The notes under the pieces were generated by a model. That model made no database searches. It was not told where the DNA came from and worked only from the letters and a program-made list of their open reading frames with translations. A stretch of DNA of 64,000 bases, from positions 4,607,153 to 4,671,152 of the forward strand of contig CM043868.1 of the NCBI GenBank assembly GCA_023846275.1, given 5' to 3'. Position 1 is the first letter of the stretch, and every line of letters starts with the position of its first letter. The translations under genes and the position numbers were made by a program. The stretch comes from Vanilla planifolia (Eukaryota; Streptophyta; Magnoliopsida; Asparagales; Orchidaceae). Positions 1 to 13,700 of the stretch are shown here, one piece after another.

Positions 1-2977
1 CAGTTTATGGGTGGTCAGCAAATAAGAATTTTAGCTTTGATCTCATAAGGAGCTAAAGGTTTTTTCAAAAGTATGAAGTGAAATAAACACCTTTATTTAT
101 GACTATTACATTAGGAAACTCATGAAGCTTTATCACTTCATTAAAGAATAATTGAGCTATATACAAGTTATTAGATGTTGTGAAGTAAGGGATAAATATG
201 TCCATTTTCATAAATCAATCTACCACCATGAATATTGAATCATGTCTTTAATAGGTTTTGGATAATCTAAAGTCAAAATCCATACTAAGTTCCTCATATG
301 TTCATGATAGTATTGGTAATAAGGTGTGCAGTCTATTGTTTTGAGCATGATATTTGGAGATTACACAAGACTTACCCATGATAACTATCAAAGTAGCTTG
401 CTATTTTAATAATGACCAATGAAACTTGTCTTCAATGGCCATGATGGTTTTGTCTCATTTGAAAAGGCCTATTAGTCCTCATACATGTATCTTCCAAACT
501 AAGAAATTCTTAACTAACATTTGTAGTATGCATAATTGGTTATCACAAAAAAGATAACCCTCATTAATTGTATAATCCTTGATGGCCTTGGTTAGATTGA
601 CAATTAATTCTTTAAAAATGAGCCTAAAGTTAATGCAAAGTAGTTATATGCATGGTAGAGTTTCAAAGTTAATGATGGAGATAGACAATGTTGTGAGTAT
701 GTTCACTCCCTTACTAAAGAAATTGGCGACCATGTTTTCTACACCTAGCTTATGTTTGAGGATGAAGCTGTAACTCAAAAGAAATTCATCCCACTTAGCA
801 TATTATGGCTTTAACTTCTTCTACAAGTTAAGATATGTTTAAAACCTCATGATCAAAACAAAGTATAAATTTCTAAGATATAGGTAATGCCTCTAATTCT
901 ATAAGGTTTGGACTATTACATTACATTTCTTATCATAAAAAGAGTATTTCTTACAAGGCTCATTTGGTTTTTTACTAAAATATGCAATCGATCATCCTTC
1001 GTAGCAAAGGGTCCTTCTATTCCTACACCTGAGGTATCACAAGATACTTCGAAAATGATAAAAACATGTAGAAGATAGAGTATTTGTGCTTGGGTCATAC
1101 TTTCTTTGATCTTCTCAAATGATTTCTTAGCTATAGTGGTTCATTCAAAATTTTCTTTTATGATATAATTAGTTATAGGGATAGTGATAGTGCTAAAGCC
1201 CTTAACAAAACTTCTATAGAAGGCTATTATGCTATGAAAACTCCTAACATCATGGATGGACTAGATGTTAGATGATTAATTTTAGCCTTAATGTTTTTAG
1301 GGTCAATAGATATGACATCTTTCGAGACTATGAAACATATCAAGTTCATATGATTGATAATAAAGGCACATGTTTTGAGGTTAGTATAGAGTTGGTTCTC
1401 CTTAAGCATAGTGAAAAGCTTTTTAAGGTATTATAAGTGATGTTTAAGGGTTTAATTAAAGATTAAAATGCTATTGAAGTAAACTACCAATAATTTTCTG
1501 AAGTAGAGTCAATGTATTTGGGTCATTACTCTTATAAACATGCTTGGTGCATAGACAAGCTAGAGAGCATTGTTAACCATTTGTATAACTCATCTTCTAT
1601 TTTAAAAGTAGTTTTTCTCTTATCCCTCAATCTAACCCTAACTTGATAGTGCCCACTTTTAAGTTAAAATTTGGACAAAATAATGGCTCTACTTATTTGG
1701 TTCAATAAATCATTCAAGAATAAGATAGGGAACTTATACTTCATAATTATTTTATTGATGACACTACTATTGCTAAATATTCATTATTAACCATTTTTCT
1801 TAAGGACTAAAAGGGTAAGAATTGCATAATGAGTGAGGCTCTCCTATATGAAGCTTTTGTTTGATAACTCTTGCACCTAACAAGTGAGTTCTTATTATTT
1901 AGAAGGGCTCATCTTATGGTGTGACAAATTTGATAAAATAGCTCTTGGCATGTTGTCAATAGCATGTTAGATGTCACAAAAATGTGACAAACTATAAGCT
2001 TCATGAATAAATACATTAGGTAAGCTAGAAGGGGTTCTATTATATGAGATATTGCTATATTAGGTACCTCATCTTAGATTTCTCATATTATTATGGTCCT
2101 TTGTGTAGTTTCATTAACAAATTCTTGATCTACTTCACCATGGGATATAACTAGATTTCTTATTTGGAATAGTGGCTAGATTCCTTTTAATAAGTTAGAT
2201 GAGGCCTTTTAGTGGTGATGGATGTAGCCTAAATTTCTATTCTTGATGTGTGAACATATAGGTGTAGACAATTAGGTTTCCCTAAGATGATACTTCCTAC
2301 TTGGATGGGAACACCATAACATAAATATCTTTTAAATATTGGCCAATTCTAAGTTTTATATACATTATTTCTTAATAAGAATAGATGTTTCATTAATTTG
2401 AGAAATAATGTATGTGTTTGGGTAGTGAGTTCAAGATATGCTATATTATTAGTAGAAATAGTGTTGATGCTACTATCCTTATCTATAATAATCTTACAAA
2501 TCTTTTCTTTAAGATTGATAAAGGAATGAAAAATGGTGATGTATCTCCAGCCTTCACTTAACTTGGATCTTCTAAAGGTACATCTAACAATTATAATGAG
2601 TTAAGTATCCTTGATGGAATTTTCTCTTTCCTTCTCAGAGTATTCTTTGGATATGTTCAAATAAGAAACATATTCTTTACTCTCTCCTTCTTCCTTGGTT
2701 TAAACTCCTCACACTTCTCTTTCTTAATATAATTTATTTCTAACATTATGCTGTTATATAACCTCTCCCTTTACGTTCAAAACAAGTTACATCAAGTGCC
2801 AATTAACAAGTTGACTTGTTTTTACAACAAGTTTAGAGCTAAAGCCTGGAGAGGGAAGTGCTGGTAGGTGACTAATGGACTTGGTGGATTAGAAGGTTAT
2901 CTTGGGTGTCATATCAACTCTATTGATAAGATATATCTTTTAGAGGTGCTCAAACTCGCTTTTAATTCTATAGACCT

Positions 2978-3043
2978 CTTCTTAGGTGTAAATATTATAC
3001 TTATGAAAATCTTCTTAGGTGTGAATATTATACTTATGAAAAA
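2978..3043 (+). repeat. 33-bp tandem duplication inside fossil A
   Basis: Two adjacent 33-bp copies starting CTTCTTAGGTGT, differing at one or two bases. A local duplication in fossil sequence. Confidence 0.85.
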
Positions 3044-3894
3044 CTTTCTCAACACATTCTCTTTGAGATATACTTAGAACTAAGAGATGGTGACCAAATG
3101 GTCCTCATTGACATCGCAACTCAAATGCAATTAATCAAAATGAGCAATGTACACATTAAATAACTTTCCTACTTGATTTAAGAGTTTTTATTGGTCAAGT
3201 TATTAATTTGTTATAGAAGAGAAGTATGTATTTATCTCTTAAGATTCCCTTAAACTCATTTTAGGTTTTTATGATTGGTGATCTTTTCTATTGATGATGA
3301 CTATCTATGGTTTCTACAAATAGTCAAGCTTGTTTAGCAAGCTTCATTTGGGCAAACAATATATTTTGTTCCTCACTAAGTCTACACACTAAAAATAATA
3401 GTCTAAGGTTGCTTCTTACTCTAAGTATTCCTTAGGATTTAAAGTACCTTTAAAGATGGTTGTATCATATTTTATGGACTTCATGAGTTTTTCATTAATC
3501 ATTTTCTTAGTATCATTCTAAGAAAGTATTATTGATCCTAATAGACATTTGATTAAGTGGATTGATAATGTTAAGTTTGGATAGAGCGGACTTATTTGGA
3601 GCTTTCTCTAACTTGGTGATCCTAATCCATGTTATTCTAGCTTGGCTTCTATGGTTTCTATCCTCTTTAAGAGGTCTTGAAGAGTCATTTGTACTTAGTT
3701 GATTTGTGGGGTGTCCCATGGTATAAGTTCTACCATATCTCGTGTGCATAAAATGACCTAATTAGAGAAAAAAATACCCACTTTTTGGTCCTTTTTTCCC
3801 TCTCTTTTTCATAAGGTTATGTGCCAACAAAAATTGAAAAAGGTTTACTTAAGTTTTGGCTTACTATTGGTGTTACAAGTACTAACATAATCAA

Positions 3895-3906
3895 GCTCTA
3901 ATACCA
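3895..3906 (-). other. Primer-binding site of fossil A (initiator-Met tRNA type)
   Basis: TGGTATTAGAGC on the minus strand, one base off the canonical plant TGGTATCAGAGC, placed a few bases inside the LTR. Confidence 0.85.
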
Positions 3907-3910
3907 TAAT

Positions 3911-5401
3911 TGATGTTAAATAGGTAGTGCAAACTATAATATACAACTCAAAGATTAACCTACACATATTTGAAAGAAAGAAAATATGAAAGAAAAACAT
4001 GTTAAACCCAAAAAAATAACACACAAGAGATACACATCAAATGATATCTTATCCAAGAGGAAACTAAGAGCATCAAAGGGGCCATTCCTTACACTAAGCT
4101 CACAACCTCTTCAATGAAACAAAGATAGGGTACTCCAAATAGCCTTAAAGAAATTGATCTTAATAAAAAAGAAGAAAGTAAAGAGCATGTGAGCAAAGAT
4201 TGAAAGCCTTGAAAATACTTTACTAAGCCTTATGAAAAACCAAAGTAGCAAAGTAGTTGCATGTAAAGATGGTCCAAACATGTAAAGAAATTAAATCATA
4301 AAGGATAAAAAAGGTAATGATAGATGGGATTTGCAAATAAAGTTGGAAGAAGGCATAGATGGAAAATTCAAGTAAACTTTAAATGATGATAAAAGGGAGA
4401 TGATGATAAAGTTGGTGGAAAAAATAAAGTGAAAGGGATTGTTATGTGATGGTGGTAGGAAGGCAATGTTATAGAGTTGAAGGTATATTGCATGGTGTTT
4501 TATTGCTTTGGCCTTACACTCATCCTTCTACCAAAGCTCCATTGAATCAATGCATCAAAATTCTTGTTATGATCAACCCAAAGGCCTTAAGAAGATGTAA
4601 TAGAATAATGAAATTTTACTAATGCCTAGACTATCATTTTTTAAAGGTAGGCCTCCCCTTTTATAATGATCCAAAGAAAAAAAGATAAAATAAAAAAGAA
4701 AATTAAAATACAAATATTTTGGTCAAATGTTATTGCTAAATAGCTTTCTAAAATCTTATCATCTTAATTCAAAAACATTTATATTTTGAAAGGTTAGTGC
4801 CAATGCTATTACCAAACAGCTTTAAAAAGCTGCCATTTTGGTTTAGTGTCAACTAAGTTTGCATCGGCTATCATGGGTCAGATCTGTGTTAATATATCAT
4901 GGGTCAAGTCATTGGGTTGATGTAGTTTTAGTGATCCAAGTTATGCAAATTGTTCTACGTGTGTTCACATGTCAAATCTGAGTGAGCAAGTTGTGGATTA
5001 GGCCAAGTCAGTGTGACATTTGTGGATCATTGTGCATTCATGGGTCACATGAACTCAAGATTCAAAATGATCTAAAGATCCTTTCACCAAACTGATGATC
5101 TGGAGGATCATTTCACCAAACTATTTAAGCTAAGCATGGTCTAGGTGAGCATCATATCTAGTCAGATTTACGATGATCTTTGGGGGTGGTGGCAATGAAC
5201 AAAGCCAATGGAAATGGGCCTAGTGGTTCATTTATTTATCCTTTTTGTGTTCTAAGTATAAAGTTTGAGCTTGAAATATAATTTTAGGCTTTGTATTTAC
5301 TTTACACATAAAAAGTAGATACTTTGATTATCTAGAAGTTATAGTGTATTTGATTGCCTTCTGAGCATAAAAATTCATAACAGCAATCAGTGTCATCACC
5401 A
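3911..5401 (-). repeat. 5' LTR of gypsy fossil A
   Basis: About 1.49 kb, minus sense, beginning TGGTGATGACACTG (at 5401) and ending just before the primer site; the left end could be 3911 or 3914. A TATA-like ATTATAAAAGG lies at about 4.66 kb. It aligns along its length with the plus-strand LTR at 28031-29655, sharing the U3 start, the GGGTCA-rich block and the R-U5 part. Confidence 0.8.
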
Positions 5402-8400
5402 CATTTTCTATTAGAAATTAGTATGCATTACAACAGACCATTTGTCTTTTGTTGTTTACCCTCTACCTATTAGAAAATAAGGCACTTATTGACCCTTTTT
5501 ACAATGTCTCATTTTAAACATAGCCTATAATATCACTATCTCAATTCTTGGTATATTTCATGACCCCCAAGATGGATAGAATATTTAGAATTATGAGCTT
5601 CAAACATTAATAATTGCTTAAGTTATTGGTGAATAGGAAAATACCACCTCCTTATAATCTCATCATTTCATGCTTATTAAGAGAAAAATCAAATTTTCAT
5701 TCATCTTTAAGTGATTGAATTAGCTTTTGATATTAATCATCCTAGGGTTAATCTTCTCTAATAGAAAAAAAAAAAGAAAACTTGCCTAAAGAGTAAAAAA
5801 ACATAAGCCAACATTTCTATGCATAACTCTTTCTATCTATAATCTATTAATTTCAAAAGAAATCTACTTCTGTTAAGTTGATTCATAGAAGAATACACAA
5901 CAAATTTCCTACTCAAAGCATCTAGAACAACATTGATTTGACTTATATAATAATTGATGTTCAAGTCATATTCAATTCTTTTTATGTAAAAATGTAATTT
6001 CAAGCTTTGATGATTAGTAAACACTTCACATTTTGCTCTACACAAGTAATGCATCCATGTTTTCAAGGAAAAAACTATGTAAGCAAACTTTAGATTTGGG
6101 TAGTTCTTTTCATGAGGCTTGGACTACTTAAAAGCATAAGCAACAACCATCATTCAACATCAACATGAACCCCATCCCTTGGAGTGAAGCATTCTAAGGA
6201 CTTGGTATAAGTCAGACCCCTTCTAGTAATACTTGGATTAGAGATGGTATTTATTTTACCTTCAAATTCAAATAATTATTTTCATAATTATCATCCCACC
6301 TAATTTCATAACTTTTTGAGTTAATCTCATTATTGTAGAAGTTATATGAAAAACCCTTACATTAATTTGTAGTAATAATCAACTAGACCCAAGAAACATA
6401 GAAACTCTAAAATAGAAGTGGGCCTAGGCCAATCCAAAATGGCCACAATATTTTGATGATCAATAGATATTCTCAATGCATTGATGACATGATCTTACAG
6501 TATCACCTAGGATAGCCAAAATTCACACTTGAAAACTTTTGCATATAACTGATTCACTATTAAGATTTGTAACATAATACATGAATAAAAAATATGATTT
6601 TATGGGGAGTTAGAATACACAAGAATATCATCTATAATTACAATCATAATTTTTGATCTAAAACTTTCCTAAAAATCTTATTCATCAAATCTTTTAACAC
6701 TAGATATGCATTTGTAAGACCAAAAAGTCATGCCAAGAACTTGTAATGCCAATAACAAGTTCTAAAAGTAGTTATAGCCATATTTACTTCATTAATTTTC
6801 AACTGGTACTGCACAAATCTTATCTTTATCTTGGAGAATACTATGGAACCCTACACCTAATCAAATAGATGATCTATTCTTAGGAGTGGACATCTATTCT
6901 TAATAATCAACTTATTTAGCTCATGGTAATCTATGCACAACCTTAGACCGCCCTTTTACTTCTTGAAAGAGAATGGGTGCTCCCAATAGAGACACATTAA
7001 AGCAAATAAAGCACTTATCTAATAACTCTTGAATTTGAAGTTTCACTTCTACTAATTCTATTGGCATCATTTTAAAAAGAGCTTTAGATATAAGATCAAC
7101 TTTTAGTTCAAATTGAATCTTAAACCCAATCTCTTTATTAGGAGGAAGACTTGGCAAATATTCTAAAAAAATATTTAAATACTGACAAATTATGGGCATA
7201 TCCTGTGTCCCTATAAATGTTTGATCAACACATACAACAGATAGCAAGAATCCTTTACATGCTCAACAACTTCTGGGCCATGAACATCGAGATAAGTGGA
7301 ATTGCTCTTTCTTTTGCATCGTTGATCACTTCCTCTCTATGCAAAGCTATTAACTTAATTCATTTTTCCACAAATCAATAACACTTGTCTTCATACAACC
7401 AATCCATACCCAAGATCATATCAAATTTAGATATGTCAAAATTAGTAATTCGATAACAAATTTCTTATCTCTCATTTCTGTTTTTCCTAAACAAACTCAT
7501 TTACTTTAAATTCACTCCCATCAAGCAATTTCATAAGAAATGAGCTACTCATTTATTTTATTTAACAAATAATGCATCAATAAAATGACATGATATAAAT
7601 GAATGGGAAGCATCGTAATCATTAAAATAACTACTAAAATAACATAGTACTTATTGTTACATTTATTAAGTGAGGGGCGTCCTATTGGGCAGTCACATGC
7701 ACTTGGACTAATAACCTTGGTCGATAGGCTAGCCTTAGTTTGCACTCATAGAATATGTAGCTAAAGCACTTCCTTTGCCTTTACTAAGGCCATTAGTGTT
7801 GGCACTCTAACCAAAACTTTATGGTGAAGACTCTATCTCTAATTCCTTATAAGGACAACCTCTTACTAAATGGCTTAGATCTTGATAAATAAAACATCTA
7901 GGTTTTCTTCCTTGTTTGGACTAGCAAACCCCATGGTGAAATCTCCTATAATCTACACACTAAGGTATCTTCCTATAGGACTCAATATCTATTTGATTAT
8001 TATCAGTGTCAGAGTCTTGTCTACTATGAAAATGGATAAATAATTGTAACTCTTTCCATTAAGAAAAATTTTCTTAAAAGGGTTTGAGCTCTTTAATGGC
8101 ATAGTTGCCTTTACCTTTTTCTCTATTACTATTTTGTAGGCTTCAAATAACTTTAGATCTTGCTTCTCTATTCTAGCTTTCTTCATAGCTCTACATAATC
8201 ATTAGCTTTATAAATTATCAAATTAACTCTGATATATTTTGTCAACCCATAATAGATTGTAAAACATCTCTAATTTTAGGAGCTCACAACGAGCATTGCA
8301 TGAGTAAGAAAGGAGAAACTTCCTTAATAGTTGATCGTTGACATATCACAATGCTCTAGAACTATTAGTTCTTCCCTCATATTTTCTTTGATGGATGGAG

Positions 8401-8986
8401 ACACATGCCAATTTTTAAAACCAATGACAAAATCTTCTTAAGAAATTTATCTAATTAATAATTTATAAATTGTAGGTGATGGTGAGATTCCCATTAAAAA
8501 ATAGTTTCCCTATTAAGAACCAATAAGGTGATAAGCCCTATTTTTCCTTTGGGAATTCTATCCCATCAAATATCCTAATTATCTAATTTAGCAAACTCTT
8601 CACAATTAAGGGATTAGATCCTCTAAGAAATGAGGAATTAACATTTTATAAAATTTCTTAGCAAGTTTGTTTGCATATAACCCTTTTCTATAGTTCCCTT
8701 AGGTCTTAGAAAGAAGGATGCATTTGAGTTAGAGTACTGTATTCCTTAGATCTTCTTTTAATCCCTGTCACTCTTATTGTATTAGCTTAGGATTTTTCTC
8801 TCTTAGATTCCCTTTTAGTTCTTCGTCACTTATTTGGAGCCATATTAGTTATTTCAATAATAAAATATCTAAGTTTTTAATAAAAGGTAGAAATTACTAT
8901 AAGAATTAAAATCAAGTGTATGATATTTCAATATCCTCACTTAAGTGCTCCCTTTAAGTTCTCAATGTTAGGCTTAAATACCACTT
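5402..8986 (-). mobile_element. Ty3/gypsy LTR retrotransposon fossil B, internal region (gag, RT, RNase H)
   Basis: From right to left: primer site at 8971-8983, gag (about 8.0-8.9 kb), a zinc-knuckle-like CP-Y-K block near 7.86-7.90 kb, the RT start at 6921-7247 (LPSLPPNKEI, then the LQELLDKCFI and GAPILF blocks) and RNase H at 5833-6066 (KCEVFTNHQSLK, NVVLDALSRK). The order is gypsy. It is old and broken in many places. Its left part is displaced by fossil A. Confidence 0.87.
8971..8983 (-). other. Primer-binding site of fossil B
   Basis: TGGTATTTAAGCC on the minus strand, a degenerate initiator-Met type site, 3 bases from the LTR end GGGACATGACA. That LTR end and 3-base gap are typical of plant gypsy elements. 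Confidence 0.8.
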
Positions 8987-10144
8987 TGTCATGTCCCATC
9001 TAACAAAATAATAAATAAACATAATAAAATACTCAAAGCATTTAACAAAATCTCATGGACATAGCTCCAAAATAGGAACATGTGATAAACAAATAGCAAA
9101 ACTACAATCAAATATCTCATAAAGTTTTGAAAATAAATAGTTATGCAAATTCTCAAAGCTACCAAAAGCTATAAAAGTTAACAAAATATTCTTATACATC
9201 TTTTTTAAAGATACAACACAAGTTCTTCTCAAACAAACTTCTTCATAAAGCACTTAAAATAAAACAACCTCTCTCACACAAGGTCTTATGATATATCTTC
9301 TAAGAACATCCAACTTTGTGAATATCTACATCATAGCCTACAATATAAGTAATGAGCATAATATACATATCGAACAAACTACTAGTGATAAAGAGATAAT
9401 GCAAAATGTAGGTAAAGTATGTAGTAGGTAATTTATAATAGGAGTGGTAATAACAATCCATGTCATTTGAAAATATATAAATGTTAAATTCACTACATGT
9501 ATATGCTCATATGCTTCATGCCCATGTATGTAGAAAATCATCATGTAATATTAATATCATAAACTCATTATCTCTTTCTTTTCATATTTTTCACATTTCA
9601 TATTCTAGTTCTTCTTTTCATGTTAAGAAGGTCTTGATTTTCTTATATGACCATTTTTCTTAATCCATAACATCCCATGTCATACCACATCTATATGACA
9701 TCAATCATATCATTAAACCTTCATCAACATCTAGTCAGGCAACCAAAACATCTCTCTTCTATCAATCACCAACCTATACCAAATTACTAATGGAAATGCA
9801 CCCCTATTTGTTGTTTCCTTGCATCAAAGTACTAACCATAATAGGAATTAGGTTTGATATCATTTCTATCATGAAACACCTACCTAACAATACCTAATAC
9901 AAAGTATTAAGAATAATGTGACCTCTGTTGATCATAGCCCTATATCAAGGTGTTATTGATAGCAAGGTGATCTCATTGTATCAAGTAAACATTGAATAAT
10001 GTGATAAGAAAAATTTTATCACATTTTATTTTTATTCTTTCTTATAATCTTATAATTAATCATACTTATTCTATTGATATTTCTCTTTCATTCATTTCTT
10101 TTTATATCATTCAATCTCTTTCTTATTTTATGTTATACACACTC

Positions 10145-10168
10145 ATACACACACACACACACACACAG

Positions 10169-10196
<28 letters not shown>
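10145..10196 (+). repeat. Compound (AC)n-(AT)n microsatellite
   Basis: An AC run of about 11 units followed by an AT run of about 13 units, inside the LTR of fossil B. Confidence 0.95.
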
Positions 10197-10199
<3 letters not shown>

Positions 10200-10288
10200 C
10201 ATGTTAGCATACTATAACATAGATTAGAACATATGTATATATATATATATATATTATCATGTTAGCATACTATAACATAGATTAGAAC
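10195..10288 (+). repeat. 58-bp-period tandem duplication
   Basis: A block of about 36 bp starting ATTATCATGTTAGCAT occurs twice, 58 bp apart, with an AT run between. The copies are nearly identical, so the duplication is younger than the LTR that holds it. Confidence 0.9.
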
Positions 10289-12239
10289 TTATGTGTAATA
10301 TGTACATCACATCAATCACATCTTATTATAATATCTTAAAATAATTAATTAACTTAGTTACATCATAATTATTTCAATTTACCTATCTAATGACTTTGAG
10401 ATGTCTCTTCCATGGCTTTTTCTTTTTCTTTAACTCTTATTTTCTTTACCAGCATAATAATCTTTATAATTATTAATACCTACTTACTATTCGATAATCA
10501 GACTCTCAAAGTTCTCAACTTTATTTAAAATTTTCCTTTCTTTCATTATTACTAAAAATTGCATGTTAATCTTTACCAAAAGCATTCATAAGCTTAGATT
10601 CCAATAGCCCCTAAAATCCCTCTAAACTTTTGTACCTTTTCTTCTTAATGTAGCATTTATTCACCTTAATATATTGTACATTACTTATTACTATAGTAAG
10701 CACATATACATTAGATAGACCTATATGAATCATTTGCACCCCACTAAAAAGCTTAGTATAGTATGTTAGCCTCAACATATGATGCATTATACTCGATCCA
10801 TCATATGCTATGAAGCTAGATGCATAGTTTATAACCCCTAATCTCTTATCAATGAACTAGTTCTATAATATGGTAACAAATAATGTACCATTCAATTTTT
10901 TTGACAATTTGGGGTCCAATAGCTACTCTCATACTAAGGATTTAATATTTTATACATTTCAAAAATAACATATTATCCTTTTTCCTTAGGAAAGGCTTAA
11001 CATACCATATATGGATCCTTATTGTATGGTAGGACATAAAGCATAGTATGTTGTTTCTCACATATAATGCTTGAAATAGAGACAAAAAGCTACAGCATAA
11101 AAATTTGACCCAAATCATGTCCAATCAAACACCATCCATTAAGTAGCTCAAACAAGCTCCAAAAGAAGGGAGTTCTCAAATAAATCATACCTTTTACTCA
11201 GCTTTAGCTCTATAATGAATCAAGCTTTTCTCACCCTTCTCCTTAAAGATGTCCTCACTAAAGGGACTCCAATGTTGGGTTCCTCAAACTATAGCTCATT
11301 AGAACCCCTTAAGCATCAACTTTAGCTCATACCCTCTCCTTTCTTCTTGTTCTCCCTCTTTAAGCATTTAATGAAGCCTCAACACAGCTTAATAAGGGGT
11401 TTATATAAATCTCTTTTTAAATTAGAAAAGGATAAATAATAAAATAGAAGATTTTATTTGAAAACTTTTTAAGCTTTTTGAAGAAATTTGAAAATCATAA
11501 GTTTCATATCCATAAATTCCTCATAATGAACTCTTCTTAACGGTGTGGATAAAACACCAATATAGCTATTGACATTATGGAATGCATTATAAGAAGTATC
11601 AAAACTCATCAATATCTCAAAAATAATTCTATATACAACAAAAACTAGTATCTCAACTCAAGTACATAGATATTTTTTATTAAAATATTTAAGATGTTAA
11701 ATTTAGAGTTTAGCTAAGTAAATTGAAACAATTGTGATAATTGATTGAAATGATTAGATCAACTCTGAGCACTAGATTAAAATACACTCAATCTCTCTGT
11801 TAAGAGGTAGTCCAAGTAATTTAGCAAGAAATACCACATGATAGTTGTATACCACTAATACATCTTATAGTTATAGCTCTCACATGTCAACAACTTATAT
11901 TAAAGCTAGATAACCTTTTTAGCCCATATGTTTCGATAAGATAAGATAAATTGTATGTGAAAATTGCATTAAAAGATACTAATGGAATTGTGTGAAACAT
12001 TCTTGATCATGAAATCTTGCATGGATCAAAAAAACTTGTAAAGTGTGCCAAAGCTATATAAAGTAAAATATTTGAAAATATAAAAAAATCAATGTTTAAT
12101 TTGATAGATCTCATTGAGGCAAGTCCTTCGACAATTTTTTGCCTTCATTAGAATTCATTTTAAACTATTAGTAATTGAAAAAGTAAGCATAAGTTTTAAA
12201 ATTAGTTCTCCACTATTACTGCTGAAATAAGATGTATTA

Positions 12240-13700
12240 GCCCTTAATTAAATCATTCTAGTACCAATAGATGGAAATATCTTTAACTTTTTTTTGCTAC
12301 TAGTCTATACTAAGCCTATGACTTATTATCTAATTCAGACATAAGAATATAAATACTAATTATTATTAGTTGGGAATAAGAAAATTTTCATTGATTTTAA
12401 GTTTTATTATATTTATTTACTTGTTCATCCATAGGCAAAGTAACCTATAATAGTAATTCAAATGTATATGAATCAACCATCATGTTAGCGACCAATGTAG
12501 TAGAAATGACTTAATGAAATGATCCATAGTAAAAAATAACCTTTGTAAGAAGATTTGAGTGATTGCATAGACCCTAAGTTGAGCCAATTATGGTTGGGAG
12601 TTGAAGCTTGCCTTTTGTTTTTAATTGTTGGATTAAATTTGGGTCCTTTTGTATAAGAATTTTGAGGTACAATTCCTTTAATACTAGAATTACCATAATC
12701 AATAGGCTTCCCAACAACTCAAGGGCATTTTTTGCCAACATGTCCAGTGTCATCATAGATGAAAAATGTGATGGTTTTCTTCTTGAATCATTTATTCTAA
12801 TGATTTTTTCCACATGAATTACATTATGGTTCTTCACCTAATTTAGGTCTTGTATCTTGAGATGTTGACCTAATTATCATGATACTCTTAGATTTAAGCC
12901 CATTATGTCATGAGGTTGTCTCTTTATGTTTTATTATTATTTCCTTGCTTGCATAATAATTTGATTTTGGTCAATACAATGTGAGGCCTCCACTAGCTAC
13001 CTATAAGTAACTAATTGCATAGAATCCATGAAACTTCTATTTGAGTCTAGTAGAATTTTTCAAAATATATAACACTTTTTCTTCTCCATAGTCTAATGCA
13101 CAGTTAGCAAGCCTAGGGAAATTCTATTGATATTCCATAATGGTTAATTCTATTTCTTATAGCATTGTTAGGTCATCTCCCATCTTTTGTCAAGTTAATT
13201 CTAGAATGTATAACCCCAAAAAAGTATCATAGAATTTTCCCCATGAAATCTTTGAGTTGAGTGTATCACCAAAATAAAGTTTTTGTGTTATCTACCTCTA
13301 TTGTCCAATAGTACCATCAAGTGTCAGTATTATTAAAGAGACTTTCATGTACTTCAGGCAACCTATACTATTCCAAAGCATCTCTCTTCTCTGGCTAGTC
13401 TTTTATTTGAAAAGAATTAATGTTATAAAAAATGTGTGGATGATGCAGTCAAAGGAATTATTTTTTTAATTTATCTTTTGGATACATTTCCATGTTTCTT
13501 CCATTTTTAGTAGGTGCAATCTCCCTCGGAGCTTTTATTCAAGTTATCCTTTCTCTTTTCTCCTATTCTCAGTTTTGCTTAGATGGTGTATCCATTATTA
13601 CTTTATTGTCTAAGGTAGCATTATGCTCATCATGCAAATTTAGGTTTTTGGATTTCATTTCCACATATTCCTAATTTTTAACATGCATTCACGTCTAAGA
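12240..13700 (-). mobile_element. Ty3/gypsy gag-protease fossil C
   Basis: A minus-strand gag zinc-knuckle region lies near 12.72-12.84 kb (CNSCGKNH, then a DDTGHVGKKCP-type knuckle). A retroviral-type protease-like stretch (HSFIST-type) follows at about 12.3-12.5 kb. Gag-like sequence continues to about 13.6 kb. It is broken in many places and separated from fossil B by B's LTR, so B may be inserted in it. Confidence 0.6.

Larger units (their letters stand above)
1..5401 (-). mobile_element. Ty3/gypsy LTR retrotransposon fossil A (5' LTR, gag, RT, RNase H, integrase), cut by window edge
   Basis: Reading right to left: a TG...CA LTR, an initiator-Met primer site at 3895-3906, gag-like sequence (about 2.7-3.75 kb), reverse transcriptase (about 1.2-2.0 kb, with the block leading to FIVS-D-I), RNase H (about 0.9-1.13 kb, FEVSCDTSGVGIEG) and integrase (about 0.1-0.56 kb, MDF and D-IF-VVD blocks). 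Domain order RT-RNase H-integrase is that of Ty3/gypsy. It is old and broken in many places. Its LTR end abuts the internal region of fossil B, so A appears to have inserted into B. Confidence 0.88.
8987..12200 (-). repeat. 5' LTR of gypsy fossil B (right end not resolved)
   Basis: The left end (3' end of the LTR) is firm: TGTCATGTCCC at 8987 next to the primer site. A TATA-like TTTATATAAA at 11397-11406 is placed as a minus-strand LTR promoter would be. The right end lies somewhere between about 11.5 kb and the gag-protease fossil C at 12.24 kb, implying an LTR of roughly 2.5-3.2 kb. No gene is seen in this stretch. Confidence 0.6.
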
